From: Ruegeria aquimaris
GTDB taxonomy: Bacteria; Pseudomonadota; Alphaproteobacteria; Rhodobacterales; Rhodobacteraceae
NCBI RefSeq assembly: GCF_025751555.1
Contig: NZ_JAOWLB010000005.1
Location: 124,001-188,000 of the forward strand
Length of the DNA stretch: 64,000 nucleotides
Direction: 5' to 3'
Under the pieces are notes generated by a model. It searched no databases, was not told where the DNA came from, and saw nothing but the letters and a program-made list of their open reading frames with translations. The translations under genes were made by a program, and so were the position numbers. This document shows positions 33,867-42,543 of this stretch, piece by piece (the first letter of the stretch is position 1; every line of letters starts with the position of its first letter).

Positions 33867-34576
33867 TGGACAAGACCCAGATTGGCCGCCGTCCGTTGCA
33901 CCACCTGGATACGTGCGGCGTTGGGCGGATGCGTGCCCAGGAAACGGTCGCCCGGATCGGGAATGCGCGAGAAGAAATGCGCCCCGATCAACGGGTTATA
34001 TCCCGCGCGATGGGTGATCAGAGTGCCCAGCTCGTCGGCTTCCAGCTCGTAATCCTTGGAATAGGTGCGCGATCCGACAAGGGCGCCGACCTGGGTCGCG
34101 GCGTCGATGGCCGAGGCATTTCCACCGGTCAGCCCGGCCAGCCCGGCAAACACGATGGCCCCGGCGGCCGCATTCGCCTGTTGCCGTGCCAGGTGACCAC
34201 GGATGTGATGGGCCGCCTCGTGCCCCATGACAAAGGCCAACTCGTCCGGATTGCGGGCGCTGTTGATCATGGCGCGGGTAAAGATGATCACCGGACGCCC
34301 ATCCTTGTCCACGGTCTGATAGGCGTTCACCGGCGCGCGCGGATTCGGATCGACCTCGATCCTGAAATCGCAGCGCATGCCGGTGGTGCGGCGCTGGCAC
34401 TCGTTCACCGCCACCGGCCGCAGGCTGGCGCTCACCCGAGAAAACGCCGCCTGGGTGCTGGCGGGGCTCATCGCAGGGCCACTGGGCACAGGGGCCAGCG
34501 GAACCGGTGACGACGTCGGGGCGGGCGTGTCGCAAGCTGACAGAACCAGCGCGATCAGAAACAGGAGCCGACGCAT
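33863..34576 (-). CDS. M48-family metalloprotease lipoprotein
   Basis: 237 residues. A lipoprotein signal peptide RRLLFLIALVLSAC (lipobox Cys15) is followed by a Pro/Ser-rich linker. The zinc site MGHEAAHHIRGH has His119-Glu120-His123, and YELEADELGTLITHRAGYNP supplies the third ligand Glu. HP(P)NAARI near the end is typical of M48 (HPp...Ri). Similar to LoiP/BepA-type periplasmic proteases that handle misfolded outer-membrane proteins. The start is ATG 34576 behind GAGG; ATGA overlap with the next gene. Confidence 0.9.
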   Translation of the reverse strand: MRRLLFLIALVLSACDTPAPTSSPVPLAPVPSGPAMSPASTQAAFSRVSASLRPVAVNECQRRTTGMRCDFRIEVDPNPRAPVNAYQTVDKDGRPVIIFTRAMINSARNPDELAFVMGHEAAHHIRGHLARQQANAAAGAIVFAGLAGLTGGNASAIDAATQVGALVGSRTYSKDYELEADELGTLITHRAGYNPLIGAHFFSRIPDPGDRFLGTHPPNAARIQVVQRTAANLGLVQ

Positions 34577-34661
34577 GAACAACCTCACATAAGTCCGTCG
34601 GGGACAGGTTTAATCCTTGTTGTGCGAAGCTTCCAGCCTTGACGCTTGAGCCCGCTTGCAA

Positions 34662-34680
34662 TGGCGGCGGTCCGCCGCCA
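34662..34680. promoter_or_regulatory. short perfect inverted repeat
   Basis: TGGCGGCGG and CCGCCGCCA are separated by a single T, ten bases before the ATG at 34691. It could be an operator or a hairpin that masks the start. GC-rich composition makes chance possible. Confidence 0.3.
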
Positions 34681-34690
34681 ATCTGGCCCC

Positions 34691-34936
34691 ATGTTTACCA
34701 TCGAACACGAATTTGACTCGACCGTGATCACCCTTGTCGACGAGGGCGAAACCCCCTTGCAAGAGGATGTGGTGATCAACTCCTTTGCGGAATGTCTCAC
34801 GTTGGAGCAGTATGACCCGCGCACCGATACGACGCAAAAGATCACCCTGTCGCCCGAACAGCTGCGCGATCTGGCGGCGGCACTGGATCTGCCCGAGGGG
34901 GTCTATCAATTGCGCGAAGCGCCCCCGGACGGATAA
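34691..34936 (+). CDS. small conserved hypothetical protein
   Basis: 81 residues, acidic: FTIEHEFDSTVITLVDEGE, then EDVVINSFAECLTLEQYDP, and a helical end LSPEQLRDLAAALDLPEG. There is no signal or membrane segment and no family that I recognise with confidence. Coding is supported by codon use and by the compact fit between its neighbours. It ends 31 bp inside the convergent YggU-type gene. The ribosome site is poor, and a 19-bp inverted repeat sits just upstream. Confidence 0.65.
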   Translation: MFTIEHEFDSTVITLVDEGETPLQEDVVINSFAECLTLEQYDPRTDTTQKITLSPEQLRDLAAALDLPEGVYQLREAPPDG

Positions 34937-35211
34937 GCCCCTGAAAACACAAAGGTCTTGTCCCGTGCCGTGTGACCGCGACGCAGCTGCAAGCGGCTCG
35001 GAGCCACGCCCATGGCGCGCGCCAGCAGTTGGCGCACAGCTTCGTTGGCCTTGCCGTTCTCGGGCGCCGCTGTCACCGTGATCCGCAAACCGCCATCGAC
35101 CTCGATCAGGCCGTCCCGCGCGGCTTTGGGCGTGACGCGGACGGTGATCTCGGTGTTCTCTTGCGCAAGGCGGGACAGGTCCGGCAGGGATTTGACTTTG
35201 GGTTTTGCCAT
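34906..35211 (-). CDS. DUF167 / YggU-family protein
   Basis: 101 residues with the YggU fold: ITVRVTPKAARDGL (strand 1), GLRITVTAAPENGKANEAV (the signature V.APP..GKAN) and LLARAMGVAPSRLQLRRGHTARDKTF. A conserved small alpha/beta protein of unknown function. The C-terminus overlaps the convergent gene by 31 bp. Confidence 0.88.
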   Translation of the reverse strand: MAKPKVKSLPDLSRLAQENTEITVRVTPKAARDGLIEVDGGLRITVTAAPENGKANEAVRQLLARAMGVAPSRLQLRRGHTARDKTFVFSGAYPSGGASRN

Positions 35212-35259
35212 GCCCGATTGTTACATCCCTTGGCACAAAATCCCAGAACGGGCCCAATA

Positions 35260-35451
35260 TCAGAACCATTCTTCTCCGCGCGGACCCAGATAATAGGCTT
35301 TCGAAGCCGCCCTTTCGTCGCTATCGCGCGGAGCAACGGGCGGAGCAAGGTTGCCCGGAAGCGGTTCGATCTCGCGGGGGGGAGGATGTGGAGCGGTCGC
35401 ACAGGCAGCAAGACTGCTCAGCGTCAGCAGGATCGGCACAAGCGGTTTCAT
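35260..35451 (-). CDS. small lipoprotein, hypothetical
   Basis: 63 residues. The signal peptide KPLVPILLTLSSLAAC has a clear lipobox (LAAC), and the mature peptide of about 47 residues is Pro-rich (PHPPPREIEPLPGNLAPP) and ends YYLGPRGEEWF. The start is ATG 35451 behind GGAGG at 7 bp. No known family; probably anchored in a membrane leaflet. Divergent from the nitroreductase gene. Confidence 0.75.
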   Translation of the reverse strand: MKPLVPILLTLSSLAACATAPHPPPREIEPLPGNLAPPVAPRDSDERAASKAYYLGPRGEEWF

Positions 35452-35599
35452 CGGAGCCTCCGGCGATTACGATTGTGATGCTAGCACCGTGTCGCGACAG
35501 ATCACCGTCAAATGCGGGACTTCACGCAGGATTTACCCTTGAAACTCGGGCTGCGGTGTCCGAGATACGGAAGGGTCAATATGTGAAAAGGATTTACAT

Positions 35600-36178
35600 A
35601 TGCCGCCGCGCAACGACGCCGCCCTCGATTTCCTGCTGGGCCGCCGGTCCCGTCCGGCCAAGACCTTGACCGCGCCGGGGCCGTCCCGTGCCGAACTCAT
35701 GCCGATCCTGACCGCGGCGGCGCGCACCCCCGATCATGGCAAGCTGGAGCCATGGAGATTTATCGTTCTGGAGCAAGGCGTTATGCAGCGCCTGGCCGAG
35801 CTGGCAGAGCGGCGCGGGCGGGATCTGGCGAAACCCGACGAGGACGTGGCCAAGGGGCGGGTGCAGTTCGATCAGGGTATCCTGGCGGTGGCGGTGATCG
35901 AGGTGCAAAAGGACAGCCCCAAGATCCCGGCGCTGGAGCAGACCTATTCCGCAGGGGCGGTGTGCCTAGCCCTGCTGAACGCGGCGCTGGCCTCGGGCTG
36001 GGGTGCCAACTGGCTCACCGGCTGGGTGGCGCATGACCCGGTGTTCTGCGCCGAGGGGCTGGGGCTCGCGGGGCATGAGCGGGTGGCGGGGTTCATTCAC
36101 ATCGCGACGGAAACCAGTGCCCCGCCCGACCGGCCGCGTCCCGATCTGGACGCCATCACCAGCTGGATTTCGCAATGA
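35600..36178 (+). CDS. nitroreductase-family protein, YdjA-like
   Basis: A 192-residue FMN-binding nitroreductase fold: FLLGRRSRPAKTL (FMN phosphate Arg/Ser), AARTPDHGKLEPWRFIV, a central helix block, SAGAVCLALLNAALASGWG, and GFIHIATETSAPPDRPRPD with the short YdjA-type C-terminus. It reduces nitro or quinone compounds with NAD(P)H; the natural substrate is unknown. The start is ATG 35600 behind AAAGGA. ATGA overlap with the EI24 gene downstream. Confidence 0.9.
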   Translation: MPPRNDAALDFLLGRRSRPAKTLTAPGPSRAELMPILTAAARTPDHGKLEPWRFIVLEQGVMQRLAELAERRGRDLAKPDEDVAKGRVQFDQGILAVAVIEVQKDSPKIPALEQTYSAGAVCLALLNAALASGWGANWLTGWVAHDPVFCAEGLGLAGHERVAGFIHIATETSAPPDRPRPDLDAITSWISQ

Positions 36179-36870
36179 TCATCCTCAATTCCTTTTTGCT
36201 GGCCCTGGGCCAGATCGGTGATGCACGTTTTCGCAAGGTCCTGCTGCTTGGCGTTGGGCTGACCTTTGCCCTTCTGGTCGCCGTCTATGCCGGTTTTCTG
36301 TGGTTGATCAATACCTTGGTCGGCCCCGAGGTGACCCTTCCGGTGCTGGGCGAGGTGACCTGGGTGGGTGGGTTGCTCAGCGTTTCGTCGCTGATCTTCA
36401 TGATGGTGCTTTCGGTGTTCCTGATGGTGCCGGTGGCCTCGGCGATTACCTCGATGTTTCTCGACGAAGTCGCGCAAGCTGTTGAAGACAAACACTATCC
36501 CGGTCTGCCGCCGGTCACCAAGGTGCCGTTTGGCGATGCCTTGAAAGACACGGTCAACTTTCTGGGCGTGCTGATCGCGGCCAACCTGCTGGCCTTCCTC
36601 CTCTATGTGTTCCTGGCGCCCTTCGCGCTCTTCATCTTCTGGGGGTTGAACGGATTTCTGCTGGGACGTGAATACTTTACGCTGGCCGCGATGCGCCGGG
36701 TCGGGCGTGAAGGCGCGCGCAAGCTCCGCTCGCAGCACATGCTGACGATCTGGGCGGCAGGCATTCTGATGGCGATACCCTTGTCGATCCCGCTGGTGAA
36801 CCTGCTCATCCCGATCCTGGGCGCGGCCACGTTTACGCATATCTTTCACGCGGTGACCGCCCGGCGCTGA
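36175..36870 (+). CDS. EI24/CysZ-like membrane protein
   Basis: 231 residues with four to five hydrophobic segments (e.g. LLGVGLTFALLVAVYAGFLW, FLGVLIAANLLAFLLYVFL and IWAAGILMAIPLSIPLVNLL). The family core is PFGDALKDTVNFLG followed by LLGREYFTLAAMRRVG. EI24-domain proteins include the sulfate transporter CysZ, but no cys genes are nearby, so the substrate is open. Translationally coupled to the nitroreductase. Confidence 0.85.
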   Translation: MIILNSFLLALGQIGDARFRKVLLLGVGLTFALLVAVYAGFLWLINTLVGPEVTLPVLGEVTWVGGLLSVSSLIFMMVLSVFLMVPVASAITSMFLDEVAQAVEDKHYPGLPPVTKVPFGDALKDTVNFLGVLIAANLLAFLLYVFLAPFALFIFWGLNGFLLGREYFTLAAMRRVGREGARKLRSQHMLTIWAAGILMAIPLSIPLVNLLIPILGAATFTHIFHAVTARR

Positions 36871-36902
36871 CAAAGCCTCCCCGGCCCGGTCTGTACGCCG
36901 AG

Positions 36903-36950
36903 TTGACCGTTTTGTACCGGCCCAGAACCGGGGATTGACCATTTTGTACA
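36903..36950 (-). mobile_element. possible solitary IS end with two terminal-type repeats
   Basis: On the minus strand: TGTACAAAATGGTCAA, then 16 bases, then GGTACAAAACGGTCAA, and a further GTACAGA downstream. Two copies 32 bp apart starting at a TGTACA tip resemble the multiple repeats at IS21-type ends. No transposase is present; it lies between two converging stop codons. Recognition is tentative. Confidence 0.3.
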
Positions 36951-36979
36951 GCCCCCCGGCCCCGGTTCGGCCTGGGCAA

Positions 36980-39079
36980 TCAGGCCAGCAGGTCGAAGAC
37001 GTCCGAGCCGATCTGAAGGTTGATCGAGGACTGCCCCTGACCATCCACGAGCGCCCACATGATCTGACCCGTCGGGCGGTAGATCACGAAAGCCTCCTGC
37101 ACCGCGTCGTCGCCCGCCCGTTCGCCCTCGGCGTTTTCCGTGTGGTTGAAGTTGACCTGGAACTGCGCTCGGGTGGCCGAGGTGTTGCCAAAGAGCAGAA
37201 CATCGCCTTCGGTCGAATTGTAATCCTGCACCCAGTCCGACCCGTGGCCTTCGACGCCGACATGGAAGAACTTGTCGGCGCCAAGTCCGCCGTTGATCCG
37301 GTCGTGGCCGAAACCGCCATTGACGAAATCATTTCCGGCGCCGCCGAACACCAGATCAGAGAAACTTGACCCGGTGATCACGTCGTCGCCATCCTGCCCC
37401 TGGATCTCGTCGACCCCGGCGCCGCCCGCGATGGTATCATTGCCGCCCTGGCCGAAGATCTGGTCGTTGCCGGCGCCCGCATCGACGCTGTCATTGCCCT
37501 CGCCGGCAAAGATCACGTCGCGCAGGTCGCCCTCGCCCGGGCCGCCGATGAGGATGTCATCGCCGTCGCCGCCATTGAGCGTATCAGCCCCCAGTCCGCC
37601 GTCGAGCGTATCGGCACCACCCTCGCCCAGCAGCCGGTCGTTGCCCTCGAACCCGTCGAGCCGGTCATTTCCCGCGGTGCCGGTCAGCACATCGTCACCC
37701 GGCGTGCCGCCGGGGCGGTCACCGCCAGCGAAATCGGTCATCTCGGCCAGGCTGAGCAGGCGGTCGTTGAAGTGGAACCGCTCTACCCCCGAGACCCGGT
37801 CGGTGCCTTCGGGAGAGATGATGGTGAACACACCGCCCGACAGGGTCGCGGTTGTCTCGGTGATGTTGGAGAAGAACAGCGCCTCGTCCCCCGCCCCGGC
37901 ACCGCCATTCATCGTGTCGTTGCCATTGCCGCCTTCGAGCGTGTCATCGCCTTCGCCGCCGTTCAGGATGTCATGGCCACCGCCCGCGCGCAGGAAATTG
38001 GCCACCTGATTGCCGGTAATCACATCATTGCCGGTCCCGGTCTGGACATTCTCGATCAGCGACCGCAGGTCGCCCTGATACAGGTAGGGATTGCCGATAT
38101 TGCCCTGGGCGTGATTGGCCGGTCCCGCCTTGCCCAGGCTGAGATTGGCCAGTTGCGCGGTGGAGAAGGTCGAGAACGCCCCGGGCCGCAGATCAATGCT
38201 CTGGTCATTGGCGAAATTGGCGAAGTTGAACAGGTCGGTGCCACCGCCGTCCCAGATGGTGAGCAGGATCTTGGCGTTGTAGGAGGCGCCAAAGCTGAAG
38301 CCGTTGATGGTCATGGCGCCGGTGGACGGATCAAAGCTGTAGACGGTGTCGGTCTCGTTGGTGCCGGCCCCGAAATTGGCGCCATACATGTGCTGGAGCG
38401 CCGCCACATCGTTGATCATGTAGGTCCAGGGATATTCCTCTTGTCCCGATGCGCCCTGGGACAGGTCGGCGCCCACATGGCTGCGATAGGTCATCACCGA
38501 GTATTCCTGGGAATCCTGGCCCGAGGGCAGCGCCGGATAGACCAGGCCCGGCTGTGACGGATCCATCGAATTCTGCGTCGTATGGCCGTGTTTCAGCCCC
38601 AGCGCATGGCCCACCTCGTGCAGCAGACCGGCGGCATATTGGAAACTGCCCAGAACCGGTTCGGTATAGGCGCCAAGCGTGAACCAGTTGTCACCCATCG
38701 AATGGTTGCCCGAGAAGAACGGGTCGGGCGGGTTGGCCTCGGCCGAGCCGCGCCCGCCGGGGATGTGCAGCCCGGTGCTGGCGTGATTGGGGCCATAGTC
38801 GATGCGCGTCGCCTGGGCAAAGCGCAGGTTGCCGAAATTCTCGACCCCCGAGAAGGTGAGGCCGCTGAACACCCCGAGATTGTTCAGGCCGAAATTGATG
38901 ATCTGGTTGGCCTGGAAATTGGTGAAGGGCTGGAAATTCTCGACGAAGCCATAGCCGAATTCGGTGAATTCGCGCACATCCTGGGGAAAGGAGACGGTCA
39001 GGTTGGGGCTGTCCCATTTCCAGCCCCAAAGCAGGCCGTCGATGCTCGGAATACCGGTCAGCGCAACGGGTGTAGGCAT
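36980..39079 (-). CDS. M10-family RTX metalloprotease (serralysin-like)
   Basis: 699 residues. The catalytic domain has the zinc motif HEVGHALGLKH (154-164) and the Met-turn SVMTYR (194-199), the metzincin arrangement. The M10 C-terminal segment follows, then two blocks of Ca-binding RTX nonapeptides (about 345-396 and 455-602, e.g. GGEGDDTLEGGNGNDT). The last about 95 residues lack Gly repeats and end DVFDLLA, consistent with a type I secretion signal; there is no Sec signal. Secreted protease; the substrate is unknown. No type I exporter genes are adjacent. The start is ATG 39079 behind AGGAG. Confidence 0.93.
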   Translation of the reverse strand: MPTPVALTGIPSIDGLLWGWKWDSPNLTVSFPQDVREFTEFGYGFVENFQPFTNFQANQIINFGLNNLGVFSGLTFSGVENFGNLRFAQATRIDYGPNHASTGLHIPGGRGSAEANPPDPFFSGNHSMGDNWFTLGAYTEPVLGSFQYAAGLLHEVGHALGLKHGHTTQNSMDPSQPGLVYPALPSGQDSQEYSVMTYRSHVGADLSQGASGQEEYPWTYMINDVAALQHMYGANFGAGTNETDTVYSFDPSTGAMTINGFSFGASYNAKILLTIWDGGGTDLFNFANFANDQSIDLRPGAFSTFSTAQLANLSLGKAGPANHAQGNIGNPYLYQGDLRSLIENVQTGTGNDVITGNQVANFLRAGGGHDILNGGEGDDTLEGGNGNDTMNGGAGAGDEALFFSNITETTATLSGGVFTIISPEGTDRVSGVERFHFNDRLLSLAEMTDFAGGDRPGGTPGDDVLTGTAGNDRLDGFEGNDRLLGEGGADTLDGGLGADTLNGGDGDDILIGGPGEGDLRDVIFAGEGNDSVDAGAGNDQIFGQGGNDTIAGGAGVDEIQGQDGDDVITGSSFSDLVFGGAGNDFVNGGFGHDRINGGLGADKFFHVGVEGHGSDWVQDYNSTEGDVLLFGNTSATRAQFQVNFNHTENAEGERAGDDAVQEAFVIYRPTGQIMWALVDGQGQSSINLQIGSDVFDLLA

Positions 39080-39186
39080 TATACACCACTCCTAATTGAT
39101 CAATAACAATGCAATCAGGGTAGCTGATCGGCCTGTGACCGTCATCTTTTTCTTCGCGCAGGCCGGGTGCAGAGCGCGGTGGCCTG

Positions 39187-39462
39187 TCACTCCAGCGGCG
39201 GCATCACCTTGAGCAGGTTGATGTCATCGACCGTGATCCAGCCCGACAGGATGATCCCGGCGATCACGCACCACAGCACCACCGAGACGCCGGTGGTGAT
39301 CCAGGCCTTGCGCTTGAGATAGTGGTGTTCGGGGGCGCCCGCATGGGTGCCGGGCACGATATCGCCCAGATCGCCCTGGGTCCTGACCCGGATCGGCAAT
39401 ACGATCAGGAAGGTCATGAACCAGATGACGGAAAACAGCACCAAGGCTGATGTGATCGACAT
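39187..39462 (-). CDS. DUF1467-family inner-membrane protein
   Basis: 91 residues with two membrane helices (ALVLFSVIWFMTFLIVLPIR and TTGVSVVLWCVIAGIILSGW), joined by a loop containing RTQGDLGDIVPGTHAGAPE, the DUF1467 signature. It follows methylmalonyl-CoA epimerase by 33 bp, a pairing common in alphaproteobacteria; function unknown. Confidence 0.88.
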   Translation of the reverse strand: MSITSALVLFSVIWFMTFLIVLPIRVRTQGDLGDIVPGTHAGAPEHHYLKRKAWITTGVSVVLWCVIAGIILSGWITVDDINLLKVMPPLE

Positions 39463-39495
39463 ATGCGCCCCCTTGTTGGTCTAACCGAATATGGG

Positions 39496-39900
39496 TCAGA
39501 CCTGCTCCAGTTCCACCAGGCAGCCGTTGAAATCCTTGGGATGCAGGAACAGCACCGGCTTGCCATGGGCGCCGATCTTGGGCTCGCCCGTGCCCAGCAC
39601 GCGGGCGCCGGTGGATTTCAGGTGGTCGCGGGCGGCCAGGATGTCGTCGACCTCGTAACAGACATGATGGATGCCGCCCGAGGGATTCTTGTCGAGAAAG
39701 CCCTGGATCGGGCTGTTCTCGCCCAGCGGATAGAGCAGTTCGATCTTGGTGTTGGGCAGTTCGATGAACACCACGGTGACGCCATGGTCCGGCTCGTCCT
39801 GCGGTGCGCCGACCTTGGCGCCCAGCGCGCTGCGGTATTGCTCGGACGCGGCTTCGAGATCTGGCACGGCAATGGCGACATGGTTCAAACGGCCGATCAT
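39496..39900 (-). CDS. mce: methylmalonyl-CoA epimerase
   Basis: 134 residues in a double VOC fold: GRLNHVAIAVPDLEAASEQY (metal His), FIELPNTKIELLYPLGENSP (metal Glu), GIHHVCYEVDDI (metal His) and GCLVELEQV (metal Glu), the four-ligand set of the epimerase. It interconverts (S)- and (R)-methylmalonyl-CoA in propionate catabolism, feeding methylmalonyl-CoA mutase. Start ATG 39900 is preferred because GGAGG sits 6 bases before it; ATG 39906 touches the ribosome site. Cotranscribed with DUF1467. Confidence 0.93.
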   Translation of the reverse strand: MIGRLNHVAIAVPDLEAASEQYRSALGAKVGAPQDEPDHGVTVVFIELPNTKIELLYPLGENSPIQGFLDKNPSGGIHHVCYEVDDILAARDHLKSTGARVLGTGEPKIGAHGKPVLFLHPKDFNGCLVELEQV

Positions 39901-40038
39901 GATCATCCTCCAGGCTGTATCGGGTTGGCTGTCTTATGCGGGTTACGGACCGGTGGAGCAAGTGCGCCATTTTGCCCATTAACCTGTCATTAGCCCTCGT
40001 GACCTAGCGTTGAGAGTGTCTGCTGAAGGAACACGCTC

Positions 40039-40758
40039 ATGGATGATTCTGATCCCTTTGCCACCCCGCACCGCCTGCCGACCAGCACCCGGCCCTTGTT
40101 GGGCCTGACCATTCTGGTTGTCGAGGACAGCCGTTATGCCTGCGAGGCGATGCGGCTTTTGTGTCTGCGCAGCGGCGCCCGGATTCGCCGGGCCGATTGC
40201 CTGAAATCCGCCCGGCGGCATTTGCAGATCTATCGCCCTTCGGCCATCGTGGTGGATATGGGCCTGCCGGACGGGTCCGGCGCCGACCTGATCGAGGAAC
40301 TGACCCAGGCCAGCCCGCGGATCGGCGTGATCCTGGGGACATCGGGCGATCTGGACGGCGAAGAAGCCGCCATGGAGGCGGGCGCGGACGGCTTCCTGTC
40401 GAAACCGGTATCCTCGCTGGCCGCCTTTCAGGCCGCGATCCTGACCCGGTTGTCGGCCGACCGTCAGCCTCTGGGGCCACGGCTGCTCTTTGACGAGGAG
40501 ATCCGGCCGGACCGGCTGGCCTATCAGGACGACATGGCCCATGTGGCCGAGATGCTGAGCGAGCGGAGCGACGGGCAAACTCTGGACTATGTCGCGCAGT
40601 TCCTGCTGGGCGTCGCCCGCAGCGCCGAAGATCACGTCCTGGTCTCGGCGGCGCAGTCACTGGCGCGCACCCGGGCACGCGGGGCGCCGGTGACTGCGGA
40701 AGCCGCGCGGGTCGCAGGTCTGGTGCAGGAGCGCTTGCAGCAGAGACAGGCGATCTGA
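40039..40758 (+). CDS. response regulator with helical C-terminal region
   Basis: 239 residues. The receiver domain spans about 22-140: ILVVEDS (acidic pair Glu29/Asp30), phospho-acceptor Asp73 in VVDMGLPDGSG, LGTSGD with the switch Ser/Thr, and Lys122 in FLSKPV. The rest (about 150-239) is helical without a recognised output domain (AHVAEMLSERSDGQTLDYVA...). No sensor kinase is adjacent. It probably signals by protein interaction. ATG 40039 with AAGGAAC upstream. Confidence 0.88.
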   Translation: MDDSDPFATPHRLPTSTRPLLGLTILVVEDSRYACEAMRLLCLRSGARIRRADCLKSARRHLQIYRPSAIVVDMGLPDGSGADLIEELTQASPRIGVILGTSGDLDGEEAAMEAGADGFLSKPVSSLAAFQAAILTRLSADRQPLGPRLLFDEEIRPDRLAYQDDMAHVAEMLSERSDGQTLDYVAQFLLGVARSAEDHVLVSAAQSLARTRARGAPVTAEAARVAGLVQERLQQRQAI

Positions 40759-41315
40759 CCGTCCTGGCGCCGGCAGCGCGGGATCAGGGTTACGCGGGTT
40801 TCGCGGTTGCAACAGGCAAGGCCTGCGTTTGCCGGGGCGATAATGGATGGTAGAGGCCAGTGCCCTGGTGGCCCCCCGGCACCTTCACCAGAGAACCGCC
40901 GCCGCGCCCCCTGCGGTCCGGACCGGTGACGTGGTTTGGCCCGCCTGTGTTTGGGCCGGGTTCCGTCCGAAGCTGTATGCTCTTGGTCTGGATGTCATCC
41001 GGGCTGGCGCGCATCTGGTACGGTCACGCTCCACCCTCCGGCGGCCGGGATGCATGCCTTGCAGTTGGCGCGCGGCAAGGATGCTCTTAGGGCCCGTGTG
41101 CCGGGGCGTGGCGCCATCCGGGTTGGAGCACGTCTGGCTGGAGGCGGTGCGGCCCTCGCTTTGGGATATGGCTGGCGGGCGCCCGGCAGGGATGTTCTGG
41201 GGATCTGCGCGCCAGGCTCCTGGTATCGCTGGACCCGCTCGGGTTCAGCAAAAACAGCGCATGGCAGACTGGTTCTTGGCGGTGCCGCAGATGCATCCGC
41301 GGATCGCGGTGGCGA
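40759..41315. pseudogene. 557-bp gap, possibly decayed coding DNA
   Basis: No convincing gene between the converging response regulator and DUF1501 genes. All open frames are short or Arg/Pro/Ser-rich in the manner of non-coding GC-rich DNA. A 23-bp imperfect direct repeat (40996-41018 and 41115-41137, 19 of 23 identical) would read I-R-A-G-A-H-L and I-R-V-G-A-R-L, but in different frames (spacing 119 bp). This is what a frameshifted repeat protein would leave. No family recognised. Confidence 0.3.
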
Positions 41316-42533
41316 TCAGAGCAGCAAGCCCGGGTTCGGCCCCATCTCGAGGCCCGGGAAGACCAGTTGCTCGAGCACCGGTCGCGGCAGGCCCGTCACG
41401 CCGTGCAGCACCCACCCCGCGGCGGCGCGGACATCGGAGGTCGGCATCAGGTCGCGCCGGTCGAACAGGTCGGCCTCGGCCAGTCCGGGCCAGCGGCCCA
41501 GTACCCGCCCCCCGCGCAGGGCACCGCCAGCAAGCAGCATGGTTCCGCCAGTGCCGTGATCGGTGCCCGCGGTCCCGTTTTCGCGAATGGTGCGGCCGAA
41601 CTCGGTCATCGCCATGACCACGGTCTCGCCCCAGACCTCGGGTCCGGTCCCGGTGCGCAGGGCGAGGATCGTGTCCGCCAGCCGATCGAGCGCCCGCGGC
41701 AACGTCGCGGACTGGCGATTATGCGTGTCCCATCCGGTCATCGAAAAGGCCACCAGCCGGGTGTCTTGCCGCAGCGCCTGGGCGGCGAAATCGGCGACCC
41801 GGACATGCGCCTGTCCCTTTGGCACCCGTAGCATCTGCATGGCCGGTTCGGTGTCATCCGGCCCGGCGGCGGTCAGCGACGGCAGCGCTTCGGACAGCTC
41901 CAGCGCCTCGGCCAGCGAGGCGTGAAACAGCGGGTCGGCCTCCATCACGATTTCGGCCAGCCGCCGGGCCTGCGGGCTGATGGCAAGGCGCACATCCGGG
42001 GACCAGTCGGACACCGGCGCCGCGCCGTCGAGCAGACGCAGCTCACCGGCGCCGATGGCAAAGGCGGTGCGCGTCTCGACCCCGCCCAGGTTCTGCAAGG
42101 CGCGGTTGAGCCAGCCATCGCGGGCATCATGCAGGTTTTCGGTCCCCGCCTCGAGCAGGTCCTGGCCGTCGAAATGGCTGCGCTTGTTGCGATAGGGCGT
42201 GGCCACGGCGTTGACAAAGCCGAGCTCGCCACGCTGCCACAGGGGGAGGAGCGGGGCCAGCGCCGGATGCAGGGCATAGAAGCCGTCGAGGTCATGCGCG
42301 CCCGTCTCTGGCCCGCCCGTCAGTGTCGGACGGAGACCGGCATAGTCGCGGTCGCCATAGGGCTGGAGCACATCCAGCGCGTCCATGCCGCCGCGCAGGA
42401 TGATCACGACCAGACGGGTGTCCCAGGGGGCCGCTGCCAGGCTGACCGGGGTGATCAGCGGGCTGGCCGCAAGGCAGCAACCCAGGGCCCCTGATCTGAG
42501 CAAAAAGTGCCGGCGGTCGATCGGGTCGGACAT
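41316..42533 (-). CDS. DUF1501-domain secreted protein
   Basis: 405 residues. A twin-arginine-like signal (DRRHFLLRSGALGCCLAAS) leads to a DUF1501 body: RLVVIILRGGMDALDVLQPY, FVNAVATPYRNKRSHFDGQD, VAFSMTGWDTHNRQ, MAMTEFGRTIRENGTAGTDHGTGGTM. These segments resemble the alkaline phosphatase/sulfatase superfamily metal loops. It is the downstream partner of the DUF1800 gene (10 bp apart). These pairs are widespread, and their substrate is unknown. The start is ATG 42533 behind TAGGAG. Confidence 0.88.
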   Translation of the reverse strand: MSDPIDRRHFLLRSGALGCCLAASPLITPVSLAAAPWDTRLVVIILRGGMDALDVLQPYGDRDYAGLRPTLTGGPETGAHDLDGFYALHPALAPLLPLWQRGELGFVNAVATPYRNKRSHFDGQDLLEAGTENLHDARDGWLNRALQNLGGVETRTAFAIGAGELRLLDGAAPVSDWSPDVRLAISPQARRLAEIVMEADPLFHASLAEALELSEALPSLTAAGPDDTEPAMQMLRVPKGQAHVRVADFAAQALRQDTRLVAFSMTGWDTHNRQSATLPRALDRLADTILALRTGTGPEVWGETVVMAMTEFGRTIRENGTAGTDHGTGGTMLLAGGALRGGRVLGRWPGLAEADLFDRRDLMPTSDVRAAAGWVLHGVTGLPRPVLEQLVFPGLEMGPNPGLLL

Positions 42534-42543
42534 GGGCGGGCTC

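Noticed and set aside
39095-39104. ATTGATCAAT palindrome in front of the RTX protease as an FNR site
   Set aside because: It lacks the N4 spacer of an FNR/CRP box (TTGAT-N4-ATCAA), and a 10-bp AT-rich palindrome is too short to support another call.
40847-41617. A 256-codon open frame covering the gap and the end of the DUF1501 gene
   Set aside because: More than a third is antisense to DUF1501; the product is Arg/Pro/Ala-rich with no recognisable domain.
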